Below, in pieces: positions 1 through 9,929 of a stretch of 64,000 nt of DNA (position 1 is its first letter; each line of letters opens with the position of its first letter). The stretch comes from Argyresthia goedartella. Lineage: Eukaryota; Arthropoda; Insecta; Lepidoptera; Argyresthiidae. The notes below the pieces were generated by a model. The model ran no database searches, was not told the DNA's origin, and saw only the letters and a list, made by a program, of their open reading frames with translations. Made by a program: the position numbers and the translations under genes. The DNA is taken from the NCBI GenBank assembly GCA_949825045.1, contig OX463806.1:44230208-44294207 (forward strand), in the 5' to 3' direction.

Positions 1-560
1 TTCATTGGCTAACTCTCTCAGGCTCATGACATGAATTGCCACTTTAAAAGTTTAAGTGATACTAACATACCCAGTGCATTTTCAGCTTATTATAAAGATT
101 TTTTCATTTATTCTGAACTGAACCTTATGGATATTTTCAGGATGTTTAATAAGATGTCCCAAAATTCTGCTTACGTCTTCATTACTTTAAAGTTTGAATA
201 CATCTTCTTTTTTATCATGAGACTACTTCTTCAAATTGTTTTCTTGGAGTAGAGAAGAAACTGGGCTATACTGTAGGACTTTCTAACCACTTTGCATTAT
301 TTTCATGAAAATGATTGAAATAATGATTAGCAGCAGCGTTTTATCCGGCAAAATTCTGAGAACTTCACAGTGTTTTCTTCATTCAATTGCAAGCCAAGCT
401 CCTATTTTAGATGTTCACAAAACACTATCCGAAAATGTTTTAAGCTTCTCTTTTAAAAGCTTAACTACGTCGATATTGTTCATAACATTTTTGGTTTTGA
501 TCACGAATAGTTGAGAATTTCAAAGAATATTAAGATAAAAGATAGTTAGAACTGTTAAGG
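1..560. other. Unassigned AT-rich sequence
   Basis: AT-rich sequence, presumably SCAP intron upstream of the first visible exon. Short open frames occur on both strands, but none has a recognisable domain or splice context. I looked for the expected SCAP amino-terminal exon (first membrane span followed by Cys-Cys before YPLL) and did not find it. Confidence 0.4.
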
Positions 561-612
561 AACACTTGAAATTGTTAATAAAGTAAGGTCTTTATTAACA
601 ATTTCAAGTGTT
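561..612. repeat. Perfect 23-bp inverted repeat (hairpin)
   Basis: Arms 561-583 and 590-612 are perfect reverse complements with a 6-base spacer. The arms are AT-rich. No transposase or target duplication was seen nearby. It could be the tip of a young foldback element or a small MITE core. Confidence 0.85.
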
Positions 613-1848
613 AGATCTTTCTTCTAGGCTTAAAATAATTTGATAATTTGCTGTACAAGATCAACAATTTAGAGTAAATGACACAAAATAATATTGCAGG
701 CTTGCAGGTTGGTAATAAAATGTATTCAATCAGACTGAATACATAATCATTATAAAGTCAGACAATAGTAGTGTCTTATCTCTTTGAGAAATGTTAGGAC
801 AGAATTTGCTGCAGGACATGTACATCTTGTCTTGTCTATTTCACTCATAATATAATATTTTTTAAAGTAGTGGCTCAATCGGCAGTATGAGTTTATTTTT
901 ATTTAAATGTATTTTGTAATAATGGTCCATATTTCTATATGATACTGAATCCTGGACAATCCGAATGCTGGACTTCTTTTGACATATAGTATTTGTATGT
1001 AAACGGAAGGAAAAATAGAAGGTGCAAGAATAAGGGAAGACCACATACACGCTGGTGTAGTAACACACAGGAATACCTGCAGCTTGGTCTACACGGGGCA
1101 GTCCACGCAGCCTAGGACAGAATAAAATGGAGATCCTTGGTCAAGCCCCGTACCAACAACCACGACAGTCACGATCAGATGGAATTAAAATTATTAATAA
1201 ATTATATCTATGTTAATGTATATGTCTATCCTCAGCCATGAGGAAACAACTTGAAAGAAAAAGTAATAATGCGTTTGCTTTATGTATTATTAACTCTAGA
1301 GTAAATTCAACTCTATCAGTGTGGGGGTTATATCGCCAAAAGTACCTAAGTTCAGCTTCGTGTATCCGGAGAATCGGGAAGTCTGGGGCCATGTTATATA
1401 TGTAGTGTTGTACACAAATATCCTTAGATTAAGCCTACAAACCAGCTCGAGCAATTTTTAGACTTGCTACTTATAGGACAAATTAGATATCGCCCCATAC
1501 ATTATTTTTATTAAAATTTTATCGCAAATAATAACATTTACAACAAAATGTGCTATGAGAATATATGATTGCCTTAATTAGAACTATCGATTACCTCAAA
1601 CAAAAATATGATATTTAACAAAAAACGTAAGTCCACAATTTCGAAATCCGTTCCACTGTGCGCCCGCACGCGTCAGGAGAGATAACGATATGTCGAACAA
1701 ACATTGGCGTACGCCTCATATTGCACTTGATCGGCTGTCAGCCGCCGTCTTCTTAAGACTGAGCGTTCTTGAGTCCGTCAAGCGCAATGAGTCTTGGTAA
1801 ATGTTATTATAGGAGGAGAGGCTTAAATTAGTATTATAAATTGCTCTT
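613..1848. other. Intron sequence with no recognised gene
   Basis: AT-rich non-coding sequence. About 1040-1160 resembles a retroelement 3' end in composition (a run around cacgcagcctaggacag) but I could not assign it. No exon with good splice sites was found. Confidence 0.35.
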
Positions 1849-2256
1849 ATAATAGTAGTTTATGTGACTGATACATAATGCCTAATTATGTACAGTTACA
1901 TACACTAGTTTATCTACACACATATCATAAGCTCTCTTTGATGTGTTCAGGAACCGCATGTTCAACCGGCATTGTGGCATTGAGTTGTTTAGCTTGTTCT
2001 GTAGTACCAACTTCACAGACAAAGTAGGGGCGGCACGCAGGCGGGCGTCGGCGTTCGAAATTTGAATGTCATTATATGTAGAAAATTTACACATTATGGT
2101 CATAATGTGAACATTACAACATACTAATTTCTTATCTGAATATTGAAATATTCAGATAAGAAATTAGTTTTTACAAAGTAGTTTAACATTATGCTGATCG
2201 TAACGTGGGGTTTTTGGACGCAGTAAAGAGGGTTTATGATACGTGTGTAGATAAAC
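1849..2256. repeat. Composite MITE, copy 1
   Basis: The inner unit 1908-2256 has about 25-bp terminal inverted repeats (start GTTTATCTACACACATATCA, mirrored at 2232-2256). It holds a 22-bp perfect hairpin (2123-2144 with 2147-2168). An outer inverted segment, 1849-1907, precedes it. A second copy with the same two-part arrangement lies at 47186-47656 and a partial third at 52347-52560. Small conserved frames inside are probably shadows. Confidence 0.7.
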
Positions 2257-2896
2257 AAGTAAAATGAGCGTTTTTGAGTCCGATTAGTGACGACCGGTTT
2301 AGCCTAGCGGGTGATGAGTAAGAATATTTGTTTCTTAGTTAGTTAATCTTGGATGTTTTCTATGTATTTAAATAAGTATTTATCTCTGACATATTTTAAA
2401 TAAAATTAATCCCGCGATTGTTGCAAGACGCTGGAACAGGACCAATGTATCTAACATGCATTTTCACAATAATTAACTTTAATAAAAAGCTGTTTTTAGT
2501 AGTTTGCTTTTTACTTTATACTCGGATATAGCTGTTTTGTCTTGGGCACGCTTGTATCCCTCACTGTAATCAGGACTCTGTCTTAATTCCCTCGAATAGC
2601 TCGGGGATGAAATCATAACACCCTCGATTCGCTCGGGAGTTAAATCTGCAGTCCTTCGTTACGTAACAGTGCTTTGCTCCTTGTGCATAATGTTCTATTT
2701 TAAGTCGGTTCATAAATTATACTGGTTTTGAGGTAAACAAACAATATACAATCGAAATGAGAACATCGCCCTTTTTTGAAGTCGTTTAAAAATAAAGTCT
2801 TTTTTCAGTAAATTGTTTTATCGTCAATATTTAAGGTAATTTCTCTATAAATGATATAGAACTGATCCTATGAACAGAGAAAAACTTGTCTTCCAG
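2257..2896. other. Intron upstream of first visible SCAP exon
   Basis: AT-rich sequence with no recognised gene or repeat. It ends in a normal splice acceptor (pyrimidine-rich tract, then CAG at 2894-2896). Confidence 0.5.
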
Positions 2897-3066
2897 CTAT
2901 CCTCTGCTGAATGTACCATTGCCTGGAAACATCCCGACTGTGATCCAGCTGCCGTTGTCCAACGATGGTAGCTCAGCTGTCGACAACACCCATGCTGACT
3001 GTACACCGGGAAACTGTCCTATGGGTTTGTATATAAAATATAATCCTGCTGATACTAGATGGACAA
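2897..3066 (+). CDS. SCAP: SCAP exon (after first membrane span)
   Basis: First visible exon of SREBP cleavage-activating protein, an ER membrane escort for SREBP. It encodes YPLLNVPLPG, matching the conserved SCAP segment that follows membrane span 1 and begins luminal loop 1. It starts with the third base of a codon after TTCCAG. Two donors are possible: GTGAGT at 3067 or GTTTGT at 3025. Both leave phase 1, so both join the next exon in frame. The 3067 donor lies inside the left terminal repeat of a MITE, so the ancestral exon may end at 3024. Confidence 0.82.
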
Positions 3067-3591
3067 GTGAGTTTAAGAGACGAGTCCATATATTAATTAC
3101 ACTTTTGGCCAAAACATCATGACTACAGCGAGGAAATAAAAATTATTGTACAAAAAAAATATTGTTAGATCAATACCGCCGCCATCCTCCGCCATCTTCC
3201 GAAATTTCCGCAAGCACAAGTCATGCACTCTTTAACGGACACACTACACCATTTCTTCACTGGTCAAACAGGCCAGAAATGTTTTTATTGTCCTGTTTAA
3301 AATTGTTTTGGGGCCCCATAACAGACCACCTTTCGCCGTATTTCCGAGCGGTGGAGTGAAAAATAAGTATTTTGTCACGGTTCGTCGGTAAAAGCGTCCA
3401 GAGCTTGTGCTGTCAACTGCGGATGATGGCGGATTCCGCCAGGGGGAGGTCATAACCTAATTTTTCCAAAAAAATATTTCGAATTAAATTTATTTCTTCG
3501 CAGTAATCGTGAATAGCTCTATGTAAAGTCTCGGCCAATAGTGCAATAAACGGACTCGTCTCTTAGAAGACTGCAAACTCACTCGTCCATC
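3058..3591. repeat. MITE with long TIRs overlapping a SCAP exon end
   Basis: Left arm about 3058-3150 and right arm about 3490-3591 are imperfect inverted repeats beginning GATGGACAAGTGAGTTT (left) and ending with its complement. TA dinucleotides at 3056-3057 and 3592-3593 could be the target duplication. A related copy at 11425-11695 shares the right arm, the interior and some sequence beyond the right TA, so the exact boundary is uncertain. The left arm carries a splice donor. Confidence 0.7.
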
Positions 3592-3593
3592 TA

Positions 3594-4009
3594 TTGCTCT
3601 TTTTCCAGGCTCTACAGCAATGTACTATGGTTATAGTGTTATACCACAGAACTAAACTTTTGGAGGAGGAAACTAAACTTTCATATCTCCATGGGTTAGC
3701 CCCATGTCATTCAGAATGTAGTATTGAAGAACTGGATCATCATGGGCGCCACCATGCCTCTACCTCTGCATGGTATGACACAAATGTTCACCGTTGCCAT
3801 TTCATCCTCGCTAAATTCTCCAACAAAAAAGATATCGCAATTTCAAGCATTTTGGAGTATAGGCTACACTCTATTCTTTCAATCTAGTACAAACAAGTCT
3901 AGCTAAATGTCGCTACTTGTTTCAAGAAGGAGATTTCCTTAGTGAAAATGACCTAAAACACTGCAGCTATACTCCCTATGTAATTTTAAGGTGTTAAGAG
4001 ACATCAACA
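3594..4009. other. Intron sequence, nothing recognised
   Basis: No exon with SCAP similarity. About 3594-3630 is also partly conserved beside the related MITE at 11.7 kb, so it may belong to that repeat. Confidence 0.4.
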
Positions 4010-4011
4010 CG

Positions 4012-4726
4012 GGTTCCCAACCAGGGGGCGCGGAGTGATCCAAAGAGGGCGCGGGGAGCCAAAACTGGATCTATTAAAATTTATATTTTGACGCCACGGA
4101 AAATTCGTTGGTGGCTTGTGCCGCCCCTCATATCAGAAACTTTTGAATACTCTTTGTTGGAATGCTAACTTTTTTTTTTAGGTCTTTTGTCTACGATGAG
4201 TGTGGTATATACGGGTAGAGGACACAAAAACGAACAAAACATTTCAAATAATATAATACCCTAATGTGTCGCGTTTGCGAGAAAAATGGCGGTAAATGTC
4301 AGCATCTACCAAGTATCTTTTATTTTTTTCCAATATTTCCGCGCCAAATAAATGTGGTATAAATGCGTAGAGGATACAAAAACAAGTTAAAAATATCACA
4401 TCTTATTCAACGCTTAAGTGCCGCGATGACGAGAAAATTGGGAGTATCGTATAAATATTCTAGAGTTAATCTTTACTTCTGATTTCTCCCCAACCAAACA
4501 CTTTAGGGTATTATATTACATGACATTTTTTGATATGTCCTCTACCCATATACTACATTCATCGTGAGTGAATGACTTGAAAAAAAAACAATTAGGGAGG
4601 GGGGACTATGCCAAAACAATAATCCTTCAATAAAAAATAATAATCCTTCTTAACTTCACATACAAGAGGGGCGCGGTATTTTAGCAGAACGTTTAGGGGG
4701 GCGCATAGTAAAAAAGGTTGGGAACC
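4012..4726. mobile_element. MITE-like element with GGTTCCCAACC ends
   Basis: Perfect 11-bp terminal inverted repeats (4012-4022 and 4716-4726) enclose about 715 bp without coding capacity. GC-rich subterminal runs (GGGGGCGCG) lie just inside both ends. Internally, 4193-4235 is repeated in inverted form at about 4525-4570, with a direct relative at 4350-4385. No clear target duplication was seen. Confidence 0.7.
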
Positions 4727-4797
4727 TATAGGGTCTATATGGTTAAAATGTGGGAACTAGTACATACTGTATTCCACCATTTAATTTTTTGCTGCAG

Positions 4798-4908
4798 TGA
4801 ATGACCCGCTACCGTTAAATTTCCTGATCAACGAGACGCAAAAGCTTCCGTACATCTGGGCCAAGGACAAACCACTGCTGTATATTCAACAGATCATCTT
4901 GAAAACAG
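4798..4908 (+). CDS. SCAP: SCAP exon (luminal loop 1)
   Basis: Follows a GCTGCAG acceptor and ends at a GTAAAT donor. The residues ending YIQQIILKTG match the SCAP loop-1 segment AYVQQIFVKSS. Enters in phase 1 and leaves in phase 1 (111 bp). Confidence 0.9.
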
Positions 4909-5163
4909 GTAAATTCACCAGATTAGCACAGTGGATCTCTCCAAGAATTGATATATCTCTTCTTGTTTGGATACATTTCATAATGATGGATGACATTGTG
5001 ATAAGAGTACTTAAGATAAGCTCGGTATGTTCTTCAAGAGTCACCCGACCAAACATGTGGTCAAAATGGATGGATGGTATCGTCGTCGGTCGGTCCAGCC
5101 ATAGGGAAATATACTTTATTACACGGTAGTTAATGAGTATAAACACATGAAAACTTATGCGGA

Positions 5164-5202
5164 AAGGCGAGCTTATCTTTTTTCTTCCAGCAAACCTGTG
5201 CA
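5164..5202 (+). repeat. Short interspersed repeat, copy 1
   Basis: A segment of the form gcgagcttatc...tttcttccagcaaacc. Similar copies in the same orientation are at 54391-54428 and 56177-56218. It contains an acceptor-like TTCCAG that the gene probably does not use. Likely a remnant of a LINE or SINE tail. Confidence 0.55.
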
Positions 5203-5265
5203 AGAGCATTCTGTGGCATAATTTCATTTTGCAAGCAATGTATGAATGTAAAATCCCCCACACAG

Positions 5266-5374
5266 GAGTATCACCATGGAATAGCAACTTGAAGATGTGG
5301 GATGCTTTCCGAGCTCCGCTGCAGGAGGTCTTCCGGTTGCTCGAGACCATCAGGAACCATGAGGAGCCAGACAC
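5266..5374 (+). CDS. SCAP: SCAP exon (luminal loop 1)
   Basis: Acceptor CACACAG, donor GTGAGT. GVSPWNSNL... and LLETIRNHEE align with SCAP FPWHKNL and LVEEIRNH. Enters in phase 1, leaves in phase 2 (109 bp). The open frame continues upstream through the intron to 5157, but the aligned sequence starts only at 5266. Confidence 0.93.
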
Positions 5375-6068
5375 GTGAGTATTCAGTAGTTCAATACATT
5401 ATGCAGGTGTAAGAGGCAGGACTTCAGTCTGTACAGGAAACCATACATTTTATCTCAGCCGACCATTAATATGAATGGGAGAAAATTTAAGTTTTTTTAT
5501 CGGTTTCATAGTGAAAGTTGTTCAGAATGTCTTCAACAACTTCTTAAAATGTTATTACTACACTCCAAAGTTATCTTGGCTCCTCGCTCTGATGACGTCA
5601 TTACATCCGTCACTGTTCTACTGACGTGCCGAGAGAGAGAGAAGGAGGGGAAACGCATCCCTCACTGGTGCCAAGTGCGTAATACCGACCTATCTTTCTC
5701 TTACGTACCTTAGATGATACGTATCTTAGATGATAAGTGACATGAATCAAGACTCCGAGAGTGAGACTCTCTCATTATATTAGCTCTTCCCATCCTACTA
5801 GCGACCCGTGACAATTAGTATGAACTTGTTTACCACTATGCCACTAGCCTGGCACTCCTCCATCAACCCGCACTGAGCCAGCGTGGGGGGTGGCTCAATC
5901 TTAGAGATCTTTCAGACGAGCAGCAAGCGCGTCGGCAGCAGTTTCATGGTCTCCGTCGACTGCTGCCAACGCGCATCGTATGCCTTACTCGTATTCGGGT
6001 AAAGGTCCGGGCCACTCGGTGAAGACATTACGGGGCCTCAAATACAATTTGATTGTTGTATTCAACAG
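5375..6068. other. Intron sequence
   Basis: Contains a short GAGA-rich run near 5632-5650 and a GC-richer stretch at 5880-6010. No recognised gene. A continuous frame from 5980 leads into the next exon but its first 29 codons lie before the splice acceptor. Confidence 0.5.
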
Positions 6069-6252
6069 TAAATCCACGCTGGCCAGCCACTGCTACCAAG
6101 TGGACAGTGTCAAGCGGCGAGACGGCAAGGCCGCAGACCCCGTCATGCCGGAGTACAGCTGTCTCCTGCTGTCCCCGGCGAACCTGTGGCAGCAGAACCT
6201 TCAGGCCTTCTCGCTAGACACGAACATCATCACCACCATCTACAACCATCAG
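6069..6252 (+). CDS. SCAP: SCAP exon (luminal loop 1, CLLLSPANLW)
   Basis: Acceptor TTCAACAG, donor GTGTGT. YSCLLLSPANLWQQN and NIITTIYNHQ match SCAP GCLLLSPGNFWQND and DIIGTIHQHE. Enters in phase 2, ends on a complete codon (184 bp). This is one of the best conserved parts of loop 1, the large luminal domain. Confidence 0.95.
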
Positions 6253-6477
6253 GTGTGTTGGCTCCCTACTTGGTGAAGGGATATAATAAAACGAGCGAGT
6301 AAGGAACGAATTAAGCGAATAAACATGAACAGCGAAATTTTCTGAAATGAGCGAAAAAAATACTGAAATGCGCGACAAAATTTCTGAGTTGCGTTAAATA
6401 ATTACTGAATGTTTTAGCCAACACTTATCGAATAAAGACTGTCTGGGCCAATTGATAGGGTAGGTGAAGGATATAAT

Positions 6478-8640
6478 AGTCAATAGTCAATAGTCAAAGT
6501 ACTTTATTACTGTAGATATTTACATATACTTAGCAAACGTCATTTTTTGCCTCTTCTCTACATTGGACCACTGTGGGAGAAGAAGGGCGTAGAAACTCCC
6601 ACAGATTTATTTTTAGATCTCTTTTAAAAATAGGTTGTGCTTAACTAATACAAATATGAAAAATTTAATTGTTATGATTAATAAGCAGGAATAAATAATT
6701 ACAAAATTATTAACAGCAAGGTCTGTGTTGAGCCAGATTAACCCCATACAGTCCTGTCATTTAAGTAATCTTGAACATTGTAATATCCCTTTTTCGACAA
6801 AGTCGCTTTAACATGCTTTTTAAATTGCTCAAATGGCAATTTCAAAATCTCCAGAGGTATCTTATTGTAGTAGAGAATGCACTGACCCTTGAAAGAATTG
6901 CTAACCTTCGCGAGTCTAAAACGGGGCGCACATAGTCTGTGATTATTTCTTAGGTTAACATTACAGCTGTCGCTAAGTTTGGAAAATGTTGTAAGGTTCT
7001 TGCGTACATACATTATATTTTCGAAAATAAATTGACTAGCTACTGTTAGTATGTCAATTTCTTTAAAAAGCTCTCTTAAGGAGTCTGTTCGTTTTAAATT
7101 ATAAATTGCTCGAATAGCTCTTTTCTGTAAAATAAAAATAGTTTGAATATCCGCTGCTTTCCCCCACAACAAGATACCATAGGACATCACACTATGAAAG
7201 TAACTAAAATATACTAGCCTAGATGTAGCCACATCCGTGCTTTGTCTGATGTTCCTAACAGCGTAAGCCGCAGAACTTAATTTACCAGCCAATTTATCTA
7301 TGTGGGGTCCCCACTGCAATTTACTATCAATGGTTATTCCAAGAAACTTCGTATCATTTACCAATTCTAACGTGCTGTTGTCTAACACCAAACTGGTCTC
7401 AACTTGCCTGACATTTGGAAGTGAGAATTTGATACACTTGGTTTTACCAGCGTTTAACAATAAATTATTAACTGTGAACCAATTCAAGGTTAAAGACAAT
7501 ACACCATTAACATCATCAAAATCTCCTTTTTGTCTTTCAATTTTGAAGACCATTGAAGTATCATCAGCAAACAACACTATGTCAGTTAATTTCTCCACCA
7601 TGAAAGGCAGATCATTAATATATACCAGGAATAAGAAAGGGCCTAATATGGAACCTTGTGGAACGCCAATTTTAACACCCGATCCATCAGATTTTACGCC
7701 GTTAACTTCTGCCTTTTGAATTCTATTGCTTAGGTATGATCTTAGTAGATCCAACGCTTTATTTCTAACTCCGTAATGATTTAATTTAATTAATAGCGTA
7801 TTATGATCAACACAATCAAACGCCCTCGACAGGTCGCAAAAAACTCCGATAGCATCCTGTGCGGCCTCCCATGCAGAATAAATATGAGATACAAGGGAAA
7901 TACCTGCATCCGTAGTCGATTTACCCCTAGTGAAACCATATTGTTTAGCGTGGAGTTGTTTTGTACGGTTGAAGTGTGAGAGCATTTGATTGAGTATAAT
8001 CTTTTCAAATATTTTACTTAGTGTTGGAAGAACAGATATTGGTCTGAAATTTGAAGGATCGCCCTTATCTCCCGATTTGAACAGCGGTATAAGTTTACTG
8101 TGTTTCATGAGGCCTGGAAAATCCCCATCGTCAACACATTTATTGAATATATAAGCTAAGTGTGGGGCTATAACTAGAATTACTGAACCAATGACTTTGA
8201 CTGATATACCCCACAGGTCTTCCGTATTTTTTAAGTTAAGTAATTTAAACGTTTTGACAATGTCCTGGGGATATACATGATGAAATTTTAAATATACATT
8301 ACTGACGCTAGTGTTATTTTTTAATAAAGTCTCTGCTTCAAATGGAGATGAATTTAGACTGTCCGTTGTGAGTACGGGTACATTGGTGAAGAATGTTTCA
8401 AAAGCTCGAGCAACATCAGCGTTGGATTTAACAACATCATCACCTATCTTTAGGCAGAAATCACTGTCCCTTGGTATAACTTTGCCAGTTTCGCGTTTTA
8501 TTATTTGCCAAACTGTTTTCATACTATTATTTGAATTTTTAATTTTTCTATTAATGTGTAAAGTTTTTGCAGTTCTACAAAATCTGATTTTTGTCAATAA
8601 AAAATGGATGGTCAAATTGGTCATACATTGCACTACCACG
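6478..8640 (-). mobile_element. 5'-truncated CR1/Jockey-group LINE, copy 1
   Basis: The reverse transcriptase frame is followed (minus strand) by a 3' UTR ending not in poly(A) but in about three copies of TTGACTA (6478-6499 on the + strand). Short tandem repeats as 3' ends are known for CR1-type LINEs. The 3' UTR has a hairpin CTGTGGGAG/CTCCCACAG near 6565-6610. The 5' end is truncated near 8600-8640; endonuclease and ORF1 are missing. Related copies: 15.5-19.9 kb and 24.1-25.5 kb. Confidence 0.85.
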
Positions 8641-8702
8641 CCTTCGTGAATATTTATAGAGAGCCGGTGAGATCGATAAGATCCTAATGGAGAACCTTTC
8701 AT
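6738..8702 (-). CDS. LINE reverse transcriptase (ORF2 carboxy-terminal part)
   Basis: A 654-codon frame with no internal stop. From about residue 35 it is the linker and reverse transcriptase of a non-LTR retrotransposon; the first ~32 residues are flanking sequence read by chance. Motifs in order: NFRPISVLPTLSKIFEK, FCDLSRAFDCVDH (catalytic motif A), GVPQGSILGPFLFLVYIND, LFADDTS (catalytic motif C), FLGITIDSKLQW and SYGILLWG. The RT catalytic aspartates are all present, so only the 5' truncation shows it is dead. It lies antisense to SCAP in the intron between the exons at 6.2 and 9.8 kb. Confidence 0.9.
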   Translation of the reverse strand: MKGSPLGSYRSHRLSINIHEGVVVQCMTNLTIHFLLTKIRFCRTAKTLHINRKIKNSNNSMKTVWQIIKRETGKVIPRDSDFCLKIGDDVVKSNADVARAFETFFTNVPVLTTDSLNSSPFEAETLLKNNTSVSNVYLKFHHVYPQDIVKTFKLLNLKNTEDLWGISVKVIGSVILVIAPHLAYIFNKCVDDGDFPGLMKHSKLIPLFKSGDKGDPSNFRPISVLPTLSKIFEKIILNQMLSHFNRTKQLHAKQYGFTRGKSTTDAGISLVSHIYSAWEAAQDAIGVFCDLSRAFDCVDHNTLLIKLNHYGVRNKALDLLRSYLSNRIQKAEVNGVKSDGSGVKIGVPQGSILGPFLFLVYINDLPFMVEKLTDIVLFADDTSMVFKIERQKGDFDDVNGVLSLTLNWFTVNNLLLNAGKTKCIKFSLPNVRQVETSLVLDNSTLELVNDTKFLGITIDSKLQWGPHIDKLAGKLSSAAYAVRNIRQSTDVATSRLVYFSYFHSVMSYGILLWGKAADIQTIFILQKRAIRAIYNLKRTDSLRELFKEIDILTVASQFIFENIMYVRKNLTTFSKLSDSCNVNLRNNHRLCAPRFRLAKVSNSFKGQCILYYNKIPLEILKLPFEQFKKHVKATLSKKGYYNVQDYLNDRTVWG

Positions 8703-8884
8703 TCAGCACTCCAATGTGAAGGTTTCGAATTTAACAAAATATGCATTCGAGATGAATAGAATAGATCGCATTAATTGTTTTATTTTCACTGACAGTGAAA
8801 CATTTGATTGATTTTTTACTGGGTTAGATTGAATTTTTACTTGGATATGGTTCTTGACATTTCGAGACTAATTACAAACGCATT

Positions 8885-9318
8885 GATAGAGTAACTATCA
8901 TTCTTCCTAAGGTTTGATAGCGTAACTATCATTCCTCCTAAAGTTTGATAGAGTAACTATCATTCCTCCTAAGGTTTGATAGAGTAACTATCATTCCTCC
9001 TAAGGTTTGATAGAGTAACTATCATTCCTCCTAAAGTTTGATAGAGTAACTATCATTCCTCCTAAGGTTTGATAGAGTAACTATCATTCCTCCTAAGGTT
9101 TGATAGCGTAACTATCATTCCTCCTAAAGTTTGATAGAGTAACTATCATTCCTCCTAAGGTTTGATAGAGTAACTATCATTCCTCCTAAGGTTTGATAGA
9201 GTAACTATCATTCCTCCTAAGGTTTGATAGAGTAACTATTATTCCTCCTAAGGTTTTATAGAGTAACTATCATTCCTCATAAGGTTTGATAGAGTAACTA
9301 TAATTCCTTCCAAGGTTT
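8885..9318. repeat. 31-bp tandem satellite, about 14 units
   Basis: Unit: AAGGTTTGATAGAGTAACTA followed by TCATTCCTCCT. Each unit holds a short dyad TGATAG-5 nt-CTATCA. Units differ by few bases; units 2 and 8 share the same two variants (AGCG and AAAG), suggesting a partial six-unit higher-order period. The last three units are more diverged. Confidence 0.95.
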
Positions 9319-9380
9319 ACAATTTAACAAAGAATAACGGTCTCCGTTTACCTATGAATCTCTCTATATCGAGTCCCTTT

Positions 9381-9590
9381 ATTAGGGTTCCACTCACGAA
9401 GGGTGTCAAACGAGGCCCTATTACCAAGCCTCCGCTGTCCGTCTGTCTGTCCGTCTGTCCGTCTGTCCGTCCGTCAGCAGGCTGTATCCCACGAACCATA
9501 ATAGGTAGAGAGTTGAAATTTTCACAGAATGTGTATTTCGATGTAACGGAACCCTTCGTGTGCGGGTCCGACCCGCACTTGACCGTTTAT
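9381..9590 (+). repeat. Interspersed repeat ending in GGGTTCC / GGAACCC, copy 1
   Basis: Starts near AGGGTTCCACTCACGAAGGG and ends with a complementary GGAACCCTTCGTG block and a GACCCGCACTTGACCG tail. It includes a (GTCC/GTCT)n run at 9436-9474. A longer copy lies at 45692-46078 and a minus-strand fragment at 11228-11305. The family looks like an abundant lepidopteran repeat. It is internally deleted here. Confidence 0.75.
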
Positions 9591-9783
9591 ACTTATTATT
9601 TTTGTGTAAGATGACATCTATAATATTGCCGGGCAACAGTGAATTAGGTTGGCAAGACGTTGGCGCATTGAAGAGGAGACCCTAACTCAACTGCTTACAG
9701 GAAGCTGGATAGATGTAGGATTTTAAAATTAATTTCCCGCGTCATATCACAATGTTTAAGAAGCACCATTCATTGCCTCCCAG

Positions 9784-9929
9784 AACCAGCGCAAGGCGAA
9801 GGTCTCCGAGGCGGAGATGGCGTTCGGGATGCAACTCCGAGACTCGGGCATCAAGCGGTATCCGCTGCAGGCCCGCCCGAGGGTCTTACAGTATGCTGTC
9901 ACCATATTCTACCAGCACCCCGACCACAG
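9784..9929 (+). CDS. SCAP: SCAP exon (luminal loop 1, before span 2)
   Basis: Acceptor CCTCCCAG, donor GTACAC. The frame reads NQRKAKVSEAEMAFGMQLRD, then a segment ending VTIFYQHPDHR, aligning with SCAP LKDLLFGVPGKY and ITLVFQHYHAKF. Enters in phase 0 and leaves in phase 2 (146 bp). The longer open frames over this stretch are in other phases and are shadows. Confidence 0.88.

Noticed and set aside
1882..2103. Small minus-strand frame also present at 47348-47590
   Set aside because: Conserved only because it lies in a repeated MITE; the copies differ by frameshift and have no known domain.
4886..5374. 162-codon minus-strand frame over two SCAP exons
   Set aside because: Antisense shadow; the + strand has SCAP similarity with matching phases.
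7300..7719. 139-codon + strand frame opposite LINE RT
   Set aside because: Antisense shadow of the reverse transcriptase.
8885..9318. Possible CRISPR-like array
   Set aside because: Repeats are contiguous with no unique spacers, in a eukaryotic genome; it is a tandem satellite.
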